In this document: positions 53,937 to 63,158 of the stretch, one piece after another | Layout of the letters: each line of letters opens with the position of its first letter | Position numbering within the stretch: position 1 is the first letter of the stretch | Assembly: GCF_902459615.1 (NCBI RefSeq) | Contig: NZ_CABPSA010000008.1 | Span: 272,590 to 336,589 of the forward strand | DNA length: 64,000 bases | DNA from: Pandoraea commovens | GTDB lineage: Bacteria > Pseudomonadota > Gammaproteobacteria > Burkholderiales > Burkholderiaceae | Reading direction: 5' to 3' | Position numbers and translations under genes: made by a program | Notes under the pieces: generated by a model | What the model was told of the DNA's origin: nothing | Databases searched by the model: none | The model's input: the letters and a program-made list of their open reading frames with translations, nothing else

Positions 53937-54950
53937 ATGAAGCTTTGGATCACCCGCGCCGCTCGCACGCTGGCGTTGTTCACCTTGCTCGGCGCTGGCG
54001 CCGCGCATGCCCAGCAGACGGCGATCTGCTACAACTGCCCGCCGGAATGGGCGGACTGGGCCGGTCAGGTCAAGTCGATTGCACAAGACACCGGCATTCG
54101 TGTGCCGCTGGACAACAAGAACTCGGGACAAGCGGTCGCTCAGCTGATCGCCGAACAGAAGGCCCCGGTCGCCGATATCGTCTATCTGGGCATCACGTCG
54201 GCTATCGAAGCGGCGAAGAAGGGCCTGCTCGCGCCGTACAAGCCTGCAAACTGGGATCAGGTGCCTGCCAACCTGAAGGATCCGAACGGCATGTGGACGA
54301 CGATCCACTCGGGTACGGTCGGCTTCTTCGTGAACCGCGATGCCCTGGAAGGCAAGCCGGTGCCGCGTTCGTGGGCCGACCTGCTCAAGCCGGAATACAA
54401 GGGCATGGTGGGGTATCTGGACCCGAGCAGCGCCTTCGCAGGCTACGCGGCCGCGATTGCCGCCAACCAGGCGCTCGGCGGTTCGATGGACAACTTCGGC
54501 CCGGCCATCAGCTTCTTCCAGAAGCTCAAGGCCAACGCGCCGATCGTGCCGAAGCAAACGGCATATGCCCGCGTGCTCTCGGGTGAAATCCCCATCCTGA
54601 TCGACTTCGACTTCAACGCTTACCGCGCCATCTACAAGGACCGCGCCAACGTGCAGTTCGTGATTCCGATGGAAGGTTCGGTGTCGCTGCCGTACGTGAT
54701 TGCGCTTGTGAAGAACGCGCCGCACGCCGACAACGGCAAGAAGGTGATCGATTACACGCTGTCGGACAAGGGCCAGGCCCACTGGGCGCAAGCGTTCCTG
54801 CGTCCGGTTCGCGCCAGCACCATGCCCGCCGATGTCGCCGCGAAGTTCCTGCCTGCTTCCGACTATGCCCGCGTGAAGCCGGTCGATCTGCAAAAGCTTG
54901 CCGCACAGCAGGACGCGTTCGGTCAGCAGTATCTGAAGAACGTGCGCTAA
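53937..54950 (+). CDS. Periplasmic substrate-binding protein (Fe3+/phosphonate/polyamine type)
   Basis: 337 aa; AGGAG upstream. Signal peptide (ARTLALFTLLGAGAAHA). Type II periplasmic binding fold: WADWAGQVKSIAQDTGIRVPL, DIVYLGITSAIEAAKKGLL, and VGFFVNRDALEGKPVPRSWAD. This group binds Fe3+, thiamine, polyamines or organophosphonates; the tyrosine pair of ferric-binding proteins is not obvious. With a GpdQ-like phosphodiesterase at the end of the operon, an organophosphate or phosphonate ligand is the best inference. Confidence 0.85.
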   Translation: MKLWITRAARTLALFTLLGAGAAHAQQTAICYNCPPEWADWAGQVKSIAQDTGIRVPLDNKNSGQAVAQLIAEQKAPVADIVYLGITSAIEAAKKGLLAPYKPANWDQVPANLKDPNGMWTTIHSGTVGFFVNRDALEGKPVPRSWADLLKPEYKGMVGYLDPSSAFAGYAAAIAANQALGGSMDNFGPAISFFQKLKANAPIVPKQTAYARVLSGEIPILIDFDFNAYRAIYKDRANVQFVIPMEGSVSLPYVIALVKNAPHADNGKKVIDYTLSDKGQAHWAQAFLRPVRASTMPADVAAKFLPASDYARVKPVDLQKLAAQQDAFGQQYLKNVR

Positions 54951-55006
54951 GTCCTCGCGACTGAACGCACGGTAATGTCCAACGAGGAAGAGGAGCAAAG
55001 CAAGCG

Positions 55007-55831
55007 ATGCGTGACCTGACTCTGCCGCGCGGCTGGCGCGTGGCACTTCTGCTACCGGCACTGGCGGTCTTTCTGGCCTTCTGGCTTTTGCCGATGGCCG
55101 CACTTGTGCAGGTAAGCGGCGACGGTCACGCGTTCGAGACCTATCGCGCCATTCTCACCAATGCGCGTTATCTCGATAGCCTGTGGCAAACCGTGGTGCT
55201 GTCGGCCCTTGTCACACTGGCTACTCTGGCGTTGTCGCTTGTGGCGGGCCTCTTCCTCACCCGTCATGACTTTCCGGGCAAATCGGCACTCGTGTCGATG
55301 TTGACCCTGCCGTTGGCGTTCCCCGGCGTGGTGGTCGGTTTCATGGTCATCATGCTCGCGGGACGTCAGGGTCTGATCGGCGATCTGACGTCGAAACTCA
55401 TCGGCCACAAGGTCGTGTTCGCGTACTCGCTCACGGGCCTGTTTCTCGGTTATCTGTATTTCTCGATTCCGCGTGTGATTCTGGCCGTGATGGCCGCCGC
55501 GGAATCGCTCGATCATTCGCTCACGGAAGCGGCGTCGTCGCTGGGCGCAGGGCCCTTCGCGATTGCCCGCGACGTGACGCTGCCCGCGCTCGCCCCCGCG
55601 CTGATCGCCTCGGGCGCGATGTGCTTCGCGACCTCGGTCGGCGCGTTCGGCACGGCCTTCACGCTTGCCACCGACATCGACGTGCTGCCAATGACCATCT
55701 ACACCGAGTTCACGCTCAACGCCAACGTGGCGACGGCGGCGGCCCTTTCGGTGATTCTCGGCATCGTCACGTGGGCAGTGCTGATGCTTGCCCGCAATTT
55801 CACTGGGCAGGCTGTCGCCGCCGGAGGTTGA
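55007..55831 (+). CDS. ABC transporter permease 1
   Basis: 274 aa, six predicted membrane helices (VALLLPALAVFLAFWLLPMAAL first). The EAA-type loop EAASSLGAGPFAIARDVTLPAL near 182 contacts the ATPase. Of the CysTW/PotB-like permease type. AGAGGAG upstream; followed five bases later by permease 2. Confidence 0.9.
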   Translation: MRDLTLPRGWRVALLLPALAVFLAFWLLPMAALVQVSGDGHAFETYRAILTNARYLDSLWQTVVLSALVTLATLALSLVAGLFLTRHDFPGKSALVSMLTLPLAFPGVVVGFMVIMLAGRQGLIGDLTSKLIGHKVVFAYSLTGLFLGYLYFSIPRVILAVMAAAESLDHSLTEAASSLGAGPFAIARDVTLPALAPALIASGAMCFATSVGAFGTAFTLATDIDVLPMTIYTEFTLNANVATAAALSVILGIVTWAVLMLARNFTGQAVAAGG

Positions 55832-55836
55832 TCCGC

Positions 55837-56640
55837 ATGCTCAAGAAAACCCTTTTCACGCTGCAACTGCTGCTCACGCTGCTGATGTGCGCGTTCTTGC
55901 TGATACCGGTGGGGATGTCGATTCTCGCCGGGCTGTCGGTGAACTATTTCCGTGGCCCGTCGGCCGGTCTCACGTTCAAGTGGGTGATTCAGGTCTGGCA
56001 GGACTATCACGACGCAATTCTGAATTCGTTGTACGTCGGCGTCGCCACATTGGTGCTGGTCGCGCTGCTCGGCGTGCCCGCCGGTTACGTGCTCGCCCGC
56101 TGGCAGAGCCGTTTCGCGCGCTGGATCGAAGAACTGCTCACGTTGCCCATCGCGCTGCCCGGACTGGCGAGCGCGCTGGCGCTCATCAGCGTGTACGGCG
56201 GCATGCGCGGCTTTCGCGAAAGTCTGGCATTCATCGTCGTGGGGCACGTGATCTTCACGCTGCCGTTCATGGTGCGTGCGGTGGCGGCGGCCTGCGCCGA
56301 CTCGCGCATCAAGATGATGGAGGAGGGCGCAGCGAGTCTCGGCGCGAGCTTCCTGCGACGTTTCATGACGGTGGTGCTGCCTAACATCCGCGGCGAAATC
56401 GTGGCGGCGGCGCTGATCGTCGTGACGCTCTCGCTCGGCGAATTCAACCTCACGTGGATGCTGCACACGCCCGACACCAAGACCCTCCCGGTGGGGCTGG
56501 CGGACGCCTACGCGTCGCTGCGTCTTGAGATCGGCAGCGCATACACGGCAGTGTTTTTCGTGCTGATCGTGCCGCTGCTCATCGTCATGCAGATGACGGC
56601 CCAACGGGCAAAGGTCCGCAATTCTCGCGGGCGCACCTGA
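55837..56640 (+). CDS. ABC transporter permease 2
   Basis: 267 aa from the ATG at 55837 (MLKKTLFTLQLLLTLL; CCGGAGG upstream). Six membrane segments and an EAA loop EEGAASLGASFLRRFMTVVLP near 160. PotC-like partner of permease 1. Confidence 0.9.
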   Translation: MLKKTLFTLQLLLTLLMCAFLLIPVGMSILAGLSVNYFRGPSAGLTFKWVIQVWQDYHDAILNSLYVGVATLVLVALLGVPAGYVLARWQSRFARWIEELLTLPIALPGLASALALISVYGGMRGFRESLAFIVVGHVIFTLPFMVRAVAAACADSRIKMMEEGAASLGASFLRRFMTVVLPNIRGEIVAAALIVVTLSLGEFNLTWMLHTPDTKTLPVGLADAYASLRLEIGSAYTAVFFVLIVPLLIVMQMTAQRAKVRNSRGRT

Positions 56641-56648
56641 TTACGGAT

Positions 56649-57698
56649 ATGACGATGAAACTGACTTCCATCCCCATTCATCTCGAACGCTGTGCCAAGA
56701 CGTTTCACGGCAACACCGTCCTGCAGCCGCTCGATCTGACGATCGGTGCGGGCGAGACGCTGGTGCTGCTCGGCCCGTCTGGGTGCGGCAAGACCACGAC
56801 CCTGCGCATGATCGCCGGGCTTGAGCGCCCCGACGCCGGCGGACGCGTTCGCTTCGGCGACGAAGACGTCACGCGCCTGCCTATCGAGAAGCGTCGCGTT
56901 GGCATGGTCTTTCAGAATTACGCCCTGTTCCCGAACTTCACCGTACGCGGCAATGTGGCGTACGGTCTCAAGTTGCGCGGTCTGCCCTCGGCGCAGATCA
57001 ACAAGCGTGTGGACGAGTTGCTTGATCTGGTGCATCTCACGCCCTACGCAGACCGCGCGATCGCACAGCTCTCCGGCGGTCAGAAGCAGCGCGTCGCACT
57101 GGCGCGCGCGCTCGCACCGGAGCCGCGTGTGCTGTTGCTCGACGAACCGCTCACTGCCCTCGATGCCAAGCTGCGCGAGACGGTGCGCGCGGACATGGAC
57201 CGTCTGCTGCGCGGGCTGGGCGTGACGACGGTGTACGTGACACACGATCAGGACGAAGCGATGGCGCTCGGCGACCGCATCGTGGTGATGAGCGCGGGCC
57301 GTATCGAACAGATTGGCGCGCCGCGCGACATCTATTACCAACCGGCGTCGCGTCACGTGGCGAACTTCGTCGGCACGCTCAATCGTCTGGCCGGTGTGTG
57401 GCGTGACGGGCACTTCCATCTGGAAGGCGGTCGCGTCGAATGCCCGAACGTGCGTGCCGATGTGCAGGAGTTGTACTTCCGCCCCGAGGACGCCATGGTC
57501 GTGCCCGCTGGCGACGCCCCGCTGACCGGGCAGGTCGAAGAGGTGCAGTTCCTCGGCGACCGCACGCGTCTGACGCTCAGTGGCGTGTCCACGGCCGGTG
57601 CGGTGCTCGTCGAAGTTTCCAGCCGTCGCGAGTGCCGCGTCGGCGATAAGGTGGGCCTGTCGCTGCCCGCCGCCCATGTCTTTTCGCTTCACGGATAA
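56649..57698 (+). CDS. ABC transporter ATPase (MalK/PotA type)
   Basis: 349 aa. Walker A GPSGCGKTT near 42, signature LSGGQKQRVALARAL near 143, Walker B LLLDEPLTALD near 163 and a C-terminal OB-type regulatory domain from about 240 (ELYFRPEDAMV). Such C-terminal domains often mediate regulation by partner proteins. Overlaps none of its neighbours: eight bases follow permease 2. Confidence 0.92.
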   Translation: MTMKLTSIPIHLERCAKTFHGNTVLQPLDLTIGAGETLVLLGPSGCGKTTTLRMIAGLERPDAGGRVRFGDEDVTRLPIEKRRVGMVFQNYALFPNFTVRGNVAYGLKLRGLPSAQINKRVDELLDLVHLTPYADRAIAQLSGGQKQRVALARALAPEPRVLLLDEPLTALDAKLRETVRADMDRLLRGLGVTTVYVTHDQDEAMALGDRIVVMSAGRIEQIGAPRDIYYQPASRHVANFVGTLNRLAGVWRDGHFHLEGGRVECPNVRADVQELYFRPEDAMVVPAGDAPLTGQVEEVQFLGDRTRLTLSGVSTAGAVLVEVSSRRECRVGDKVGLSLPAAHVFSLHG

Positions 57699-57705
57699 AC
57701 CGCTC

Positions 57706-58533
57706 ATGCTGTTCGCGCAAATCAGCGACCTTCACATCAAACGCCCCGGCAAGCTGGCCTATCGCCGCGTCGATACCGCCGCTTATCTTGAGCGTTGCGT
57801 GGCACGTCTCAATACGCTTACGCCGCGTCCCGACTTCGTCGTGCTGACGGGCGATCTCGTCGACTTCGGCGCGCGCGAGGAATACGAGCATCTGCGCCGT
57901 TTGCTCACGCCGCTGGAAATCCCGTACTACCTCGTCATCGGCAATCACGACGGACGCGACGCGCTGCGCGAAGTGTTCCCCGAGCACACATATCTCGGCA
58001 AACCGGGCGACTTCGTGCAATACACGGCCATGTTCGGGCCGTTGCGGCTCGTGGCGCTCGATACGCAGGATCCGCCCAATGGCGGCGGGAAGTTGTGCGA
58101 CGAGCGTCTGGAATGGCTCGAAGCGACGCTCGCGAGCGATACGCAAACGCCGACGGTCGTCGCCATGCACCATCCGCCGTTCTCGTGCGGCATCGAGCAT
58201 ATGGACGTTCAGGCGCTCGACGCTGCCGATGCGGTGAAGCTGGCCGCGATCGTGCGCCGCTTCGACAACGTGGAGCGTGTGATTTGCGGTCACGTGCATC
58301 GTCCGATTCACACGCGCTTTGCGGGCACCGTAGCAAGCGTGTGTCCGTCGCCTGCGCATCAGGTTGCGCTCGATCTGCGCGAAGGCGGACCGTCCGCGTG
58401 GGTGCTGGATCCGCCGTCGTTCCAGTTGCATCGATTCACGCCGCAGACGGGACTCGTCTCGCATCTCGCATTTGTCGATGACGCAGGCGGTTCGCATCCG
58501 TTCTATGACGCGGCGGGTAAGTTGATCGACTGA
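57706..58533 (+). CDS. GpdQ-type cyclic-nucleotide/glycerophosphodiesterase (class III phosphodiesterase)
   Basis: 275 aa from the ATG at 57706. The bimetal site of the family is complete: Asp8 and His10 (SDLH), Asp50 (GDLVD), Asn80 and His81 (GNHD), His156 (MHHPP), His196 and His198 (GHVH). These positions nearly equal those of Enterobacter GpdQ, which supports this start over an upstream ATG at 57676. No signal peptide, so it acts in the cytoplasm, after import. Expected substrates are glycerophosphodiesters or related phosphodiesters. It is the last gene of the transporter operon. Confidence 0.9.
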   Translation: MLFAQISDLHIKRPGKLAYRRVDTAAYLERCVARLNTLTPRPDFVVLTGDLVDFGAREEYEHLRRLLTPLEIPYYLVIGNHDGRDALREVFPEHTYLGKPGDFVQYTAMFGPLRLVALDTQDPPNGGGKLCDERLEWLEATLASDTQTPTVVAMHHPPFSCGIEHMDVQALDAADAVKLAAIVRRFDNVERVICGHVHRPIHTRFAGTVASVCPSPAHQVALDLREGGPSAWVLDPPSFQLHRFTPQTGLVSHLAFVDDAGGSHPFYDAAGKLID

Positions 58534-58571
58534 GCAGGTTGCGGCAGCGATGTCGCGCTAAATACCCTCAT

Positions 58572-58599
58572 GCAAAAGGCTCCCTCGGGAGCCTTTTGC
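58572..58599. terminator. Bidirectional terminator between gpdQ-like gene and hmp
   Basis: GCAAAAGGCTCCC, loop TCG, GGGAGCCTTTTGC form a perfect stem with A- and T-rich arms between converging genes. Confidence 0.88.
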
Positions 58600-58629
58600 G
58601 TTGCGGGTGTGACAAACGTTTGCGAAGGA

Positions 58630-59832
58630 TTACAGCAGGTGATCCAGAGCGTCCGGCCCGAAGACTTCGCGGCGCATGCGTCCTGCGGGCACACCGGCGT
58701 CGCGCAGGGCACGCCATTGCGTCTGCATGAAGGCGGACGGGCCGCACATCAGGTAGTCGGCGTCGGCAGGCAGCGAGAGACGCGAGAGGTCCATGCGTCC
58801 GGCATGCGTGTAATCGACGTCTTCACGGTCCGTGCTCAACGGCACTTCAAGGAACGTGACGGTGCGCAGATTCGGCAACTGCGTCTTGGCGAACGCCAGA
58901 TGACGGCGCAGCGCCACGTGCGAGCCGTTGCGACCGGCGTGGGCAAACAGCACTTCGCGACGCGAGCCCTTGGCGGCCAGCGCTGCGACCATCGACATCA
59001 TCGGCGTGATCCCCACGCCGGCGCTGAGCAGCACGAGCGGACGGGCGGAATCTTGGGGCAGCGTGAACTCGCCGTAGGCCGGACCGACCAGAATGCGATC
59101 GCCTGCCTTGACGTTCGCGTGCAACCAGTTCGAGACCATCCCTTCGGGCTTCGATGCATTGGCTTCTTCGCGCTTGACGGTGATGCGCCAATGCGGGGCT
59201 TCGGGGGCGTCCGAGAGGCTGTACTGGCGGCGCTGTTGCAGGCCGTCCGGCAGCGTGACGGCGACGCTAACGTACTGGCCCGGTGCGAACTCGCCCGGCG
59301 AGCCGCCTTCCGGCGTGCGCAGGTAGTACGACACGACGTGTTCGGTTTCGCGGTCGACGTCGGCCACGACCAATTCGCGCAGTGCGCCCAGCGGTGCACG
59401 CGATTGCTCGGACAGTCGCGCTTCGGCCGCGATCAGTTCGCCCGCGAGCAGCCAGTAGGCTTCGTCCCAGGCGGCGATGAGTTCAGGCGTCGCAGCGTCG
59501 CCCAGCACGGCCTTGATGGCGGCGAGCAGATAACGTCCGACGATCGGGTAGTGCGCCGGCGTAATGCCGACAGAGACGTGCTTGTGAACGATGCGCTCAA
59601 GCACGGGGGCGAGGGCCGCCGCATTGTCGATGTTCGCAGCGTATGCAAAGACGGCGGAGGCGAGCGACTGCTGTTGTGCACCGCTTGCCTGATTACCCAT
59701 GTTGAAGAGATTGCGCAACTCAGGATGCGCTTCGAACATGCTCGCGTAGAAGTGGCGCGTGATCGCAAGACCGTGTTCGCGCAAGACCGGAACGCTTGCG
59801 TCGATGTAGGGGCGGGATGCGGCGGAAAGCAT
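58630..59832 (-). CDS. hmp: Flavohemoprotein, nitric oxide dioxygenase
   Basis: 400 aa. Globin domain with Tyr29, Gln53 and proximal His85 in the known Hmp positions, then the FAD domain (RQYSLSDAPE) and NAD-binding domain (LLSAGVGITPMMSM). It converts NO and oxygen to nitrate with NAD(P)H. AGGAG lies seven bases before the ATG. An NsrR-like box overlaps the -10 (TATAAA on the minus strand) immediately upstream, so induction by NO is expected. Confidence 0.95.
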   Translation of the reverse strand: MLSAASRPYIDASVPVLREHGLAITRHFYASMFEAHPELRNLFNMGNQASGAQQQSLASAVFAYAANIDNAAALAPVLERIVHKHVSVGITPAHYPIVGRYLLAAIKAVLGDAATPELIAAWDEAYWLLAGELIAAEARLSEQSRAPLGALRELVVADVDRETEHVVSYYLRTPEGGSPGEFAPGQYVSVAVTLPDGLQQRRQYSLSDAPEAPHWRITVKREEANASKPEGMVSNWLHANVKAGDRILVGPAYGEFTLPQDSARPLVLLSAGVGITPMMSMVAALAAKGSRREVLFAHAGRNGSHVALRRHLAFAKTQLPNLRTVTFLEVPLSTDREDVDYTHAGRMDLSRLSLPADADYLMCGPSAFMQTQWRALRDAGVPAGRMRREVFGPDALDHLL

Positions 59833-59851
59833 GGCAAGACTCCTGAATTTA

Positions 59852-59874
59852 TAAGATGCAAATTAAATGCATCT
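59852..59874 (-). promoter_or_regulatory. NsrR-type operator of hmp
   Basis: A 23-base near-palindrome with arms AAGATGCA and TGCATCTT. It matches the NsrR motif predicted for Betaproteobacteria and lies 20 bases before the hmp start, adjoining the TATAAA -10 box. Confidence 0.82.
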
Positions 59875-60029
59875 TTTTGGTCGTACTTGTGGGTGTTTCA
59901 TCGATACCGTGGACGCTCACGCTCTGGGGCGTCCACGGTGCGGCATTCGGTCGCCGGTCCCCGGGGCTCACATCATGGACAACTCGCACAACTCGACAAC
60001 AACTTTCAGGGGGCCGGCGGAGTGATTAT

Positions 60030-60052
60030 AAGATGCAAATTAAATGCATGTT
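60030..60052. promoter_or_regulatory. Second NsrR-type box, overlapping the end of the ankyrin-like gene
   Basis: ATAAGATGCAAATTAAATGC and two further bases are identical to the hmp operator, with the right arm ending ATGTT instead of ATCTT. It overlaps the stop codon of the ankyrin-like gene and lies about 200 bases upstream of hmp. Between the boxes is an 11-bp inverted repeat (ACCGTGGACGC, 59906-59916; GCGTCCACGGT, 59929-59939). Confidence 0.65.
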
Positions 60053-61799
60053 ATATGGCTGCGGCGGAATGTCGCAACGGGTCGGCTGGCGCAGCTTGCT
60101 GTGAGGGCAGTTGTTGTCCCAGACGAGGTGCACGGCGGCGCTCGACGATTTGCACCGCGCGCTTGCGTGTCTGATCGATGAAGAAGAAGCCTGCGCGCAC
60201 GAAGCGAACCCGTTCGGACGAAAGCGCGGTGAGCGCTGTGTTGCCCGCGTTGTTGGGCCGGGTCGGATCGCCGCCGTAGCGCAATGCCGTGTTGAGCAGG
60301 TAATCGGCGTAGATGGCATCGCGTGGATGGTGCGTCGTCGCGGCAAGGAAGTGCATGATCGAGTTGCCTTCGTACACGGGTGCGTTGCAGTCGGGATGAA
60401 GGGCGAGTAGTACCTCGGCTGCACCGCAAAAGCCCCGCGACGCGAGCCAAATCACCGGCGGTGTGCCGTCTGCATGCTGCTGGGTCAGATCCATGCCGCG
60501 TTGCTGGAGCCGCGCGGCCAGCGCAAACAGCGCCTCGTGCGCGAGCAAGGGGTCTTGACCGGCATCGCACAACCGCTTCGCTTCGTGCATCATCGCGGCG
60601 CTGGCGGCGGTCACGTTCTCCGTCGTCTCGTTGCCGGGTAGCGTGTCTGGGTTGGTAATGACGTGCACGGCGCGCTCGCGTGCCTGCTTCACCATCTTCT
60701 GCGTCAAACGAAGGTAACTCACAAGACTGTCCGGCAAGAGCGAGACGGGGGTGATGCCCGCGTCGTTGGTTCGATCAGGATCGCCGCCGTAGCGCACGGC
60801 GAGGATGAACAGAAAATAGGCGGAGAACGAGTAGGGCCGCAACCGTGTGGTGGCCGCGAGCTGATGCATGAGCGTGTTGCCGTCACGGCCGACCTCCGCC
60901 GTGCTGCAGGCGGCACCCAGCGAGAGCAAAACGTCGGCCGCTGCGCAGTAGCCGTTGAACGCCAATAGCACAACGGGAGGTGAACCCGTGAGCGCCGGTT
61001 GTGTGAGATCAGCACCGTGCGATACGAGCATCTTTCCCAGACGAAAGAGCGAATCGTGTGCCACGAGCAGGTCACAACCGTTCAGATGCAGACGCTCGGC
61101 TTCGGCGGCCATCGCCGTGGCAATGAGCGGCACGCCGTTCGCTGTCGCCTGATTGACGTCTGCACCGAGGTCCAATAGAGATGGCAACCATTCCACGGCA
61201 ACGTGACCGCACAAATGGGTCAGCGGCAGATGAACGTCTCCTGCGACCTCGGACACCGGGACGTTGTTGGTCTTGTCGCGACCGCACGCAATCAGCACGC
61301 GCAACGCATTGGAAACGGTCGGCGACGGGAGTGTGGGGAATTCGTTGGCCATGAGTGCGTCAACGAACACCGTAGGGTAGGCGGACGGCTCCGCTGCGTA
61401 ACGGAGCCAGAGTTGCAGGCCCATGTCGCTTAGCAACAGATCGGCGTTATCCGGCTCGAGGTCGTCGCGTGCTGACCGGTTAATGAAGACACCGGCATTT
61501 TCAAGATCGCTCAGGGTTCTGTGCTGCACCGGTGTGCAAAACAGCGTGGACATCGAGAAGACCAGTCCCCCGGGATTTTCCGGTCTCGCTAAGGAACAAC
61601 TGTCGTGGAGTTCTCGGCCGGCGGCCGTCGCAGGGCTCATCAAGATGTCCCACACTTGGCGCGATGTACAACGCGCCTCGCGCTGCGCGCGCAGGAGTGC
61701 TTCGAGCGTGAGGCCGTCCGGCAAGGCAACACTGTCGCTCACGGAACCTAGATGCGTCGCTGGCGATATCGAGTGGGGCGTGACTGAGGGTATGGGCAT
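60051..61799 (-). CDS. Ankyrin-like repeat protein 1 (two internal modules)
   Basis: 582 aa. N-terminal about 225 residues resemble those of the next upstream gene (GVFINRSARDDLEPDNADLLL, LRVLIACGRDKT). Then a module of about 125 residues occurs twice, about 233-357 and 398-522: EAxRLxxxGxDxLxAHxxLF, a hydrophobic AAxVLLxL helix, GNxxMHxLAATT and RYGGDPxRxNxAGxT. These units resemble ankyrin repeats (GADLTQ, DGNTLMHQLA). No signal peptide; no obvious enzyme domain. A protein-interaction or secreted effector role is inferred. Fourteen bases follow the upstream gene, with no clear ribosome-binding site, so translation may be coupled. Confidence 0.75.
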   Translation of the reverse strand: MPIPSVTPHSISPATHLGSVSDSVALPDGLTLEALLRAQREARCTSRQVWDILMSPATAAGRELHDSCSLARPENPGGLVFSMSTLFCTPVQHRTLSDLENAGVFINRSARDDLEPDNADLLLSDMGLQLWLRYAAEPSAYPTVFVDALMANEFPTLPSPTVSNALRVLIACGRDKTNNVPVSEVAGDVHLPLTHLCGHVAVEWLPSLLDLGADVNQATANGVPLIATAMAAEAERLHLNGCDLLVAHDSLFRLGKMLVSHGADLTQPALTGSPPVVLLAFNGYCAAADVLLSLGAACSTAEVGRDGNTLMHQLAATTRLRPYSFSAYFLFILAVRYGGDPDRTNDAGITPVSLLPDSLVSYLRLTQKMVKQARERAVHVITNPDTLPGNETTENVTAASAAMMHEAKRLCDAGQDPLLAHEALFALAARLQQRGMDLTQQHADGTPPVIWLASRGFCGAAEVLLALHPDCNAPVYEGNSIMHFLAATTHHPRDAIYADYLLNTALRYGGDPTRPNNAGNTALTALSSERVRFVRAGFFFIDQTRKRAVQIVERRRAPRLGQQLPSQQAAPADPLRHSAAAI

Positions 61800-61813
61800 G
61801 TCGGGCGAGAAGG

Positions 61814-63001
61814 TCAGCTAAGGGCTCTGATGCGACGAAAGGCGGCTGTGCGGACGGTCGTGAGGAATGCGTCGTCGACTTGCGGGCCGAGCAATGTGGG
61901 TTCGGGCAAGCATGAGCGGGCCGTGTGTCCCGCTGTGTTCGGCACATCCAGATTGCCGCCGTGGTGGAGGGCTAGGATCAGGACGTAATGAGCGAGCCTG
62001 GCGTTTTCCGTATGCGCTGGGGACTCGCGCATGTGAATGGCATGCGCCAGGTGATGCATCAATGTGTTGCCATGCTGGTCGATCGCATTTGGACTGGCTC
62101 CGCTCGCGAGCAGCGCTTCGGCCGCACCACACAGCCCGTGAAACGCGAGCAGCGCGACAGCGGGCACGCCGCGCCCGTTCGGTTGTGTCAGATCGGCGCC
62201 GTGCCGTTTGAGCAGTTCGGCGAGTTGTCGAAGTGAGGTGTGCGCGCACATGAAGTCTCGCCCGGCGTGGTGCAGCCGGATCGCTTCGGCACGCATGGCG
62301 TTCACAATCAGCGGCACGCCCCGTTGGCTCATCTGATGCGGGCAGCCGCCGAGTTCGAGCACGCGACGCAACCAGTGCGGCGCGACCTGACTGCACAGAT
62401 GAGAGAGCGGATTGATGGGGGGGAGGTCGGACGGATTCGACGGCGTGGCGGCGGTGCGATCGCGTCCGCAGGCTACGAGAATCCGCAGAATCTTGGCAAT
62501 ACGCGTCCGGTCGTGCATGGACGTCGCGCCGAAGATGTCTGAGCCGTCGAACACCCTGAAGTAAGCCGTCGGTGTCGCGGCGTATTGCAGCCAGAGGAGC
62601 AGTCCTTCGTTACTGCGTAGCAGGGCCGCGTCTTCGGGGCGCAGATATCCGGCACGCGCCGGAATGAGGAAGACGCCCGCGTCCGTGAGTCGGTCCACTG
62701 TGCGCTCCGATTCGGGCATGGTCAGCAGCGTCACCATTTCGAGAAACAGCGGACCGTTCGGCGACGCAGCTTCGCAAGCGCTACGCAACTCGCGCCCCGC
62801 ACAACTCTGCGGATCGACGAGCATGTTCCAGATGTCCTGTGTGCGGTATAGCGAGCCACGTCGCACGTCGAGCAGGTCGACCAGCGACGTGGCCGACAGA
62901 TGACGGCCTTCGGGCTGCGGATGAGAGGCGGTGACGCTGTCGCGCGTACTGTGGGAGTAGGTGCTGTGCGCACTGGTAGTGATGGGCGGGGTACCGGGCA
63001 T
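61814..63001 (-). CDS. Ankyrin-like repeat protein 2 (one module)
   Basis: 395 aa from the ATG at 63001; an in-frame ATG at 63043 adds 14 residues, and neither has a clear ribosome-binding site. The N-terminal region (LYRTQDIWNMLVDP, LRSNEGLLLWLQYAATPTAY) is paralogous to protein 1, followed by a single copy of the about 125-residue module (EAIRLHHAGRDFMCAHTSL, GNTLMHHLAHAI, HHGGNLDVPNTAGHT). The Ser/Thr/Pro/His-rich first 45 residues look disordered and could be an export signal. First gene of the two-gene operon. Confidence 0.72.
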   Translation of the reverse strand: MPGTPPITTSAHSTYSHSTRDSVTASHPQPEGRHLSATSLVDLLDVRRGSLYRTQDIWNMLVDPQSCAGRELRSACEAASPNGPLFLEMVTLLTMPESERTVDRLTDAGVFLIPARAGYLRPEDAALLRSNEGLLLWLQYAATPTAYFRVFDGSDIFGATSMHDRTRIAKILRILVACGRDRTAATPSNPSDLPPINPLSHLCSQVAPHWLRRVLELGGCPHQMSQRGVPLIVNAMRAEAIRLHHAGRDFMCAHTSLRQLAELLKRHGADLTQPNGRGVPAVALLAFHGLCGAAEALLASGASPNAIDQHGNTLMHHLAHAIHMRESPAHTENARLAHYVLILALHHGGNLDVPNTAGHTARSCLPEPTLLGPQVDDAFLTTVRTAAFRRIRALS

Positions 63002-63158
63002 GGTCGTTGGGCGCGTGGCGTGAAGAACCGCATGGTCGCGCACACGCCGGGCGCTGGTTTTGGCATTCGCCCCGTCGGGTTCTCCAAGACGGACATGCCG
63101 ACGCGGTGCGAATGCCGCACTACAATGCGGTATTCATGAATCATCGCCACGCATTTGT

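Noticed and set aside
58613-58622. CAAACGTTTG palindrome resembling the LacI operator at 52583-52606
   Set aside because: It lies between the 3' ends of converging genes and is only ten bases; probably coincidence.
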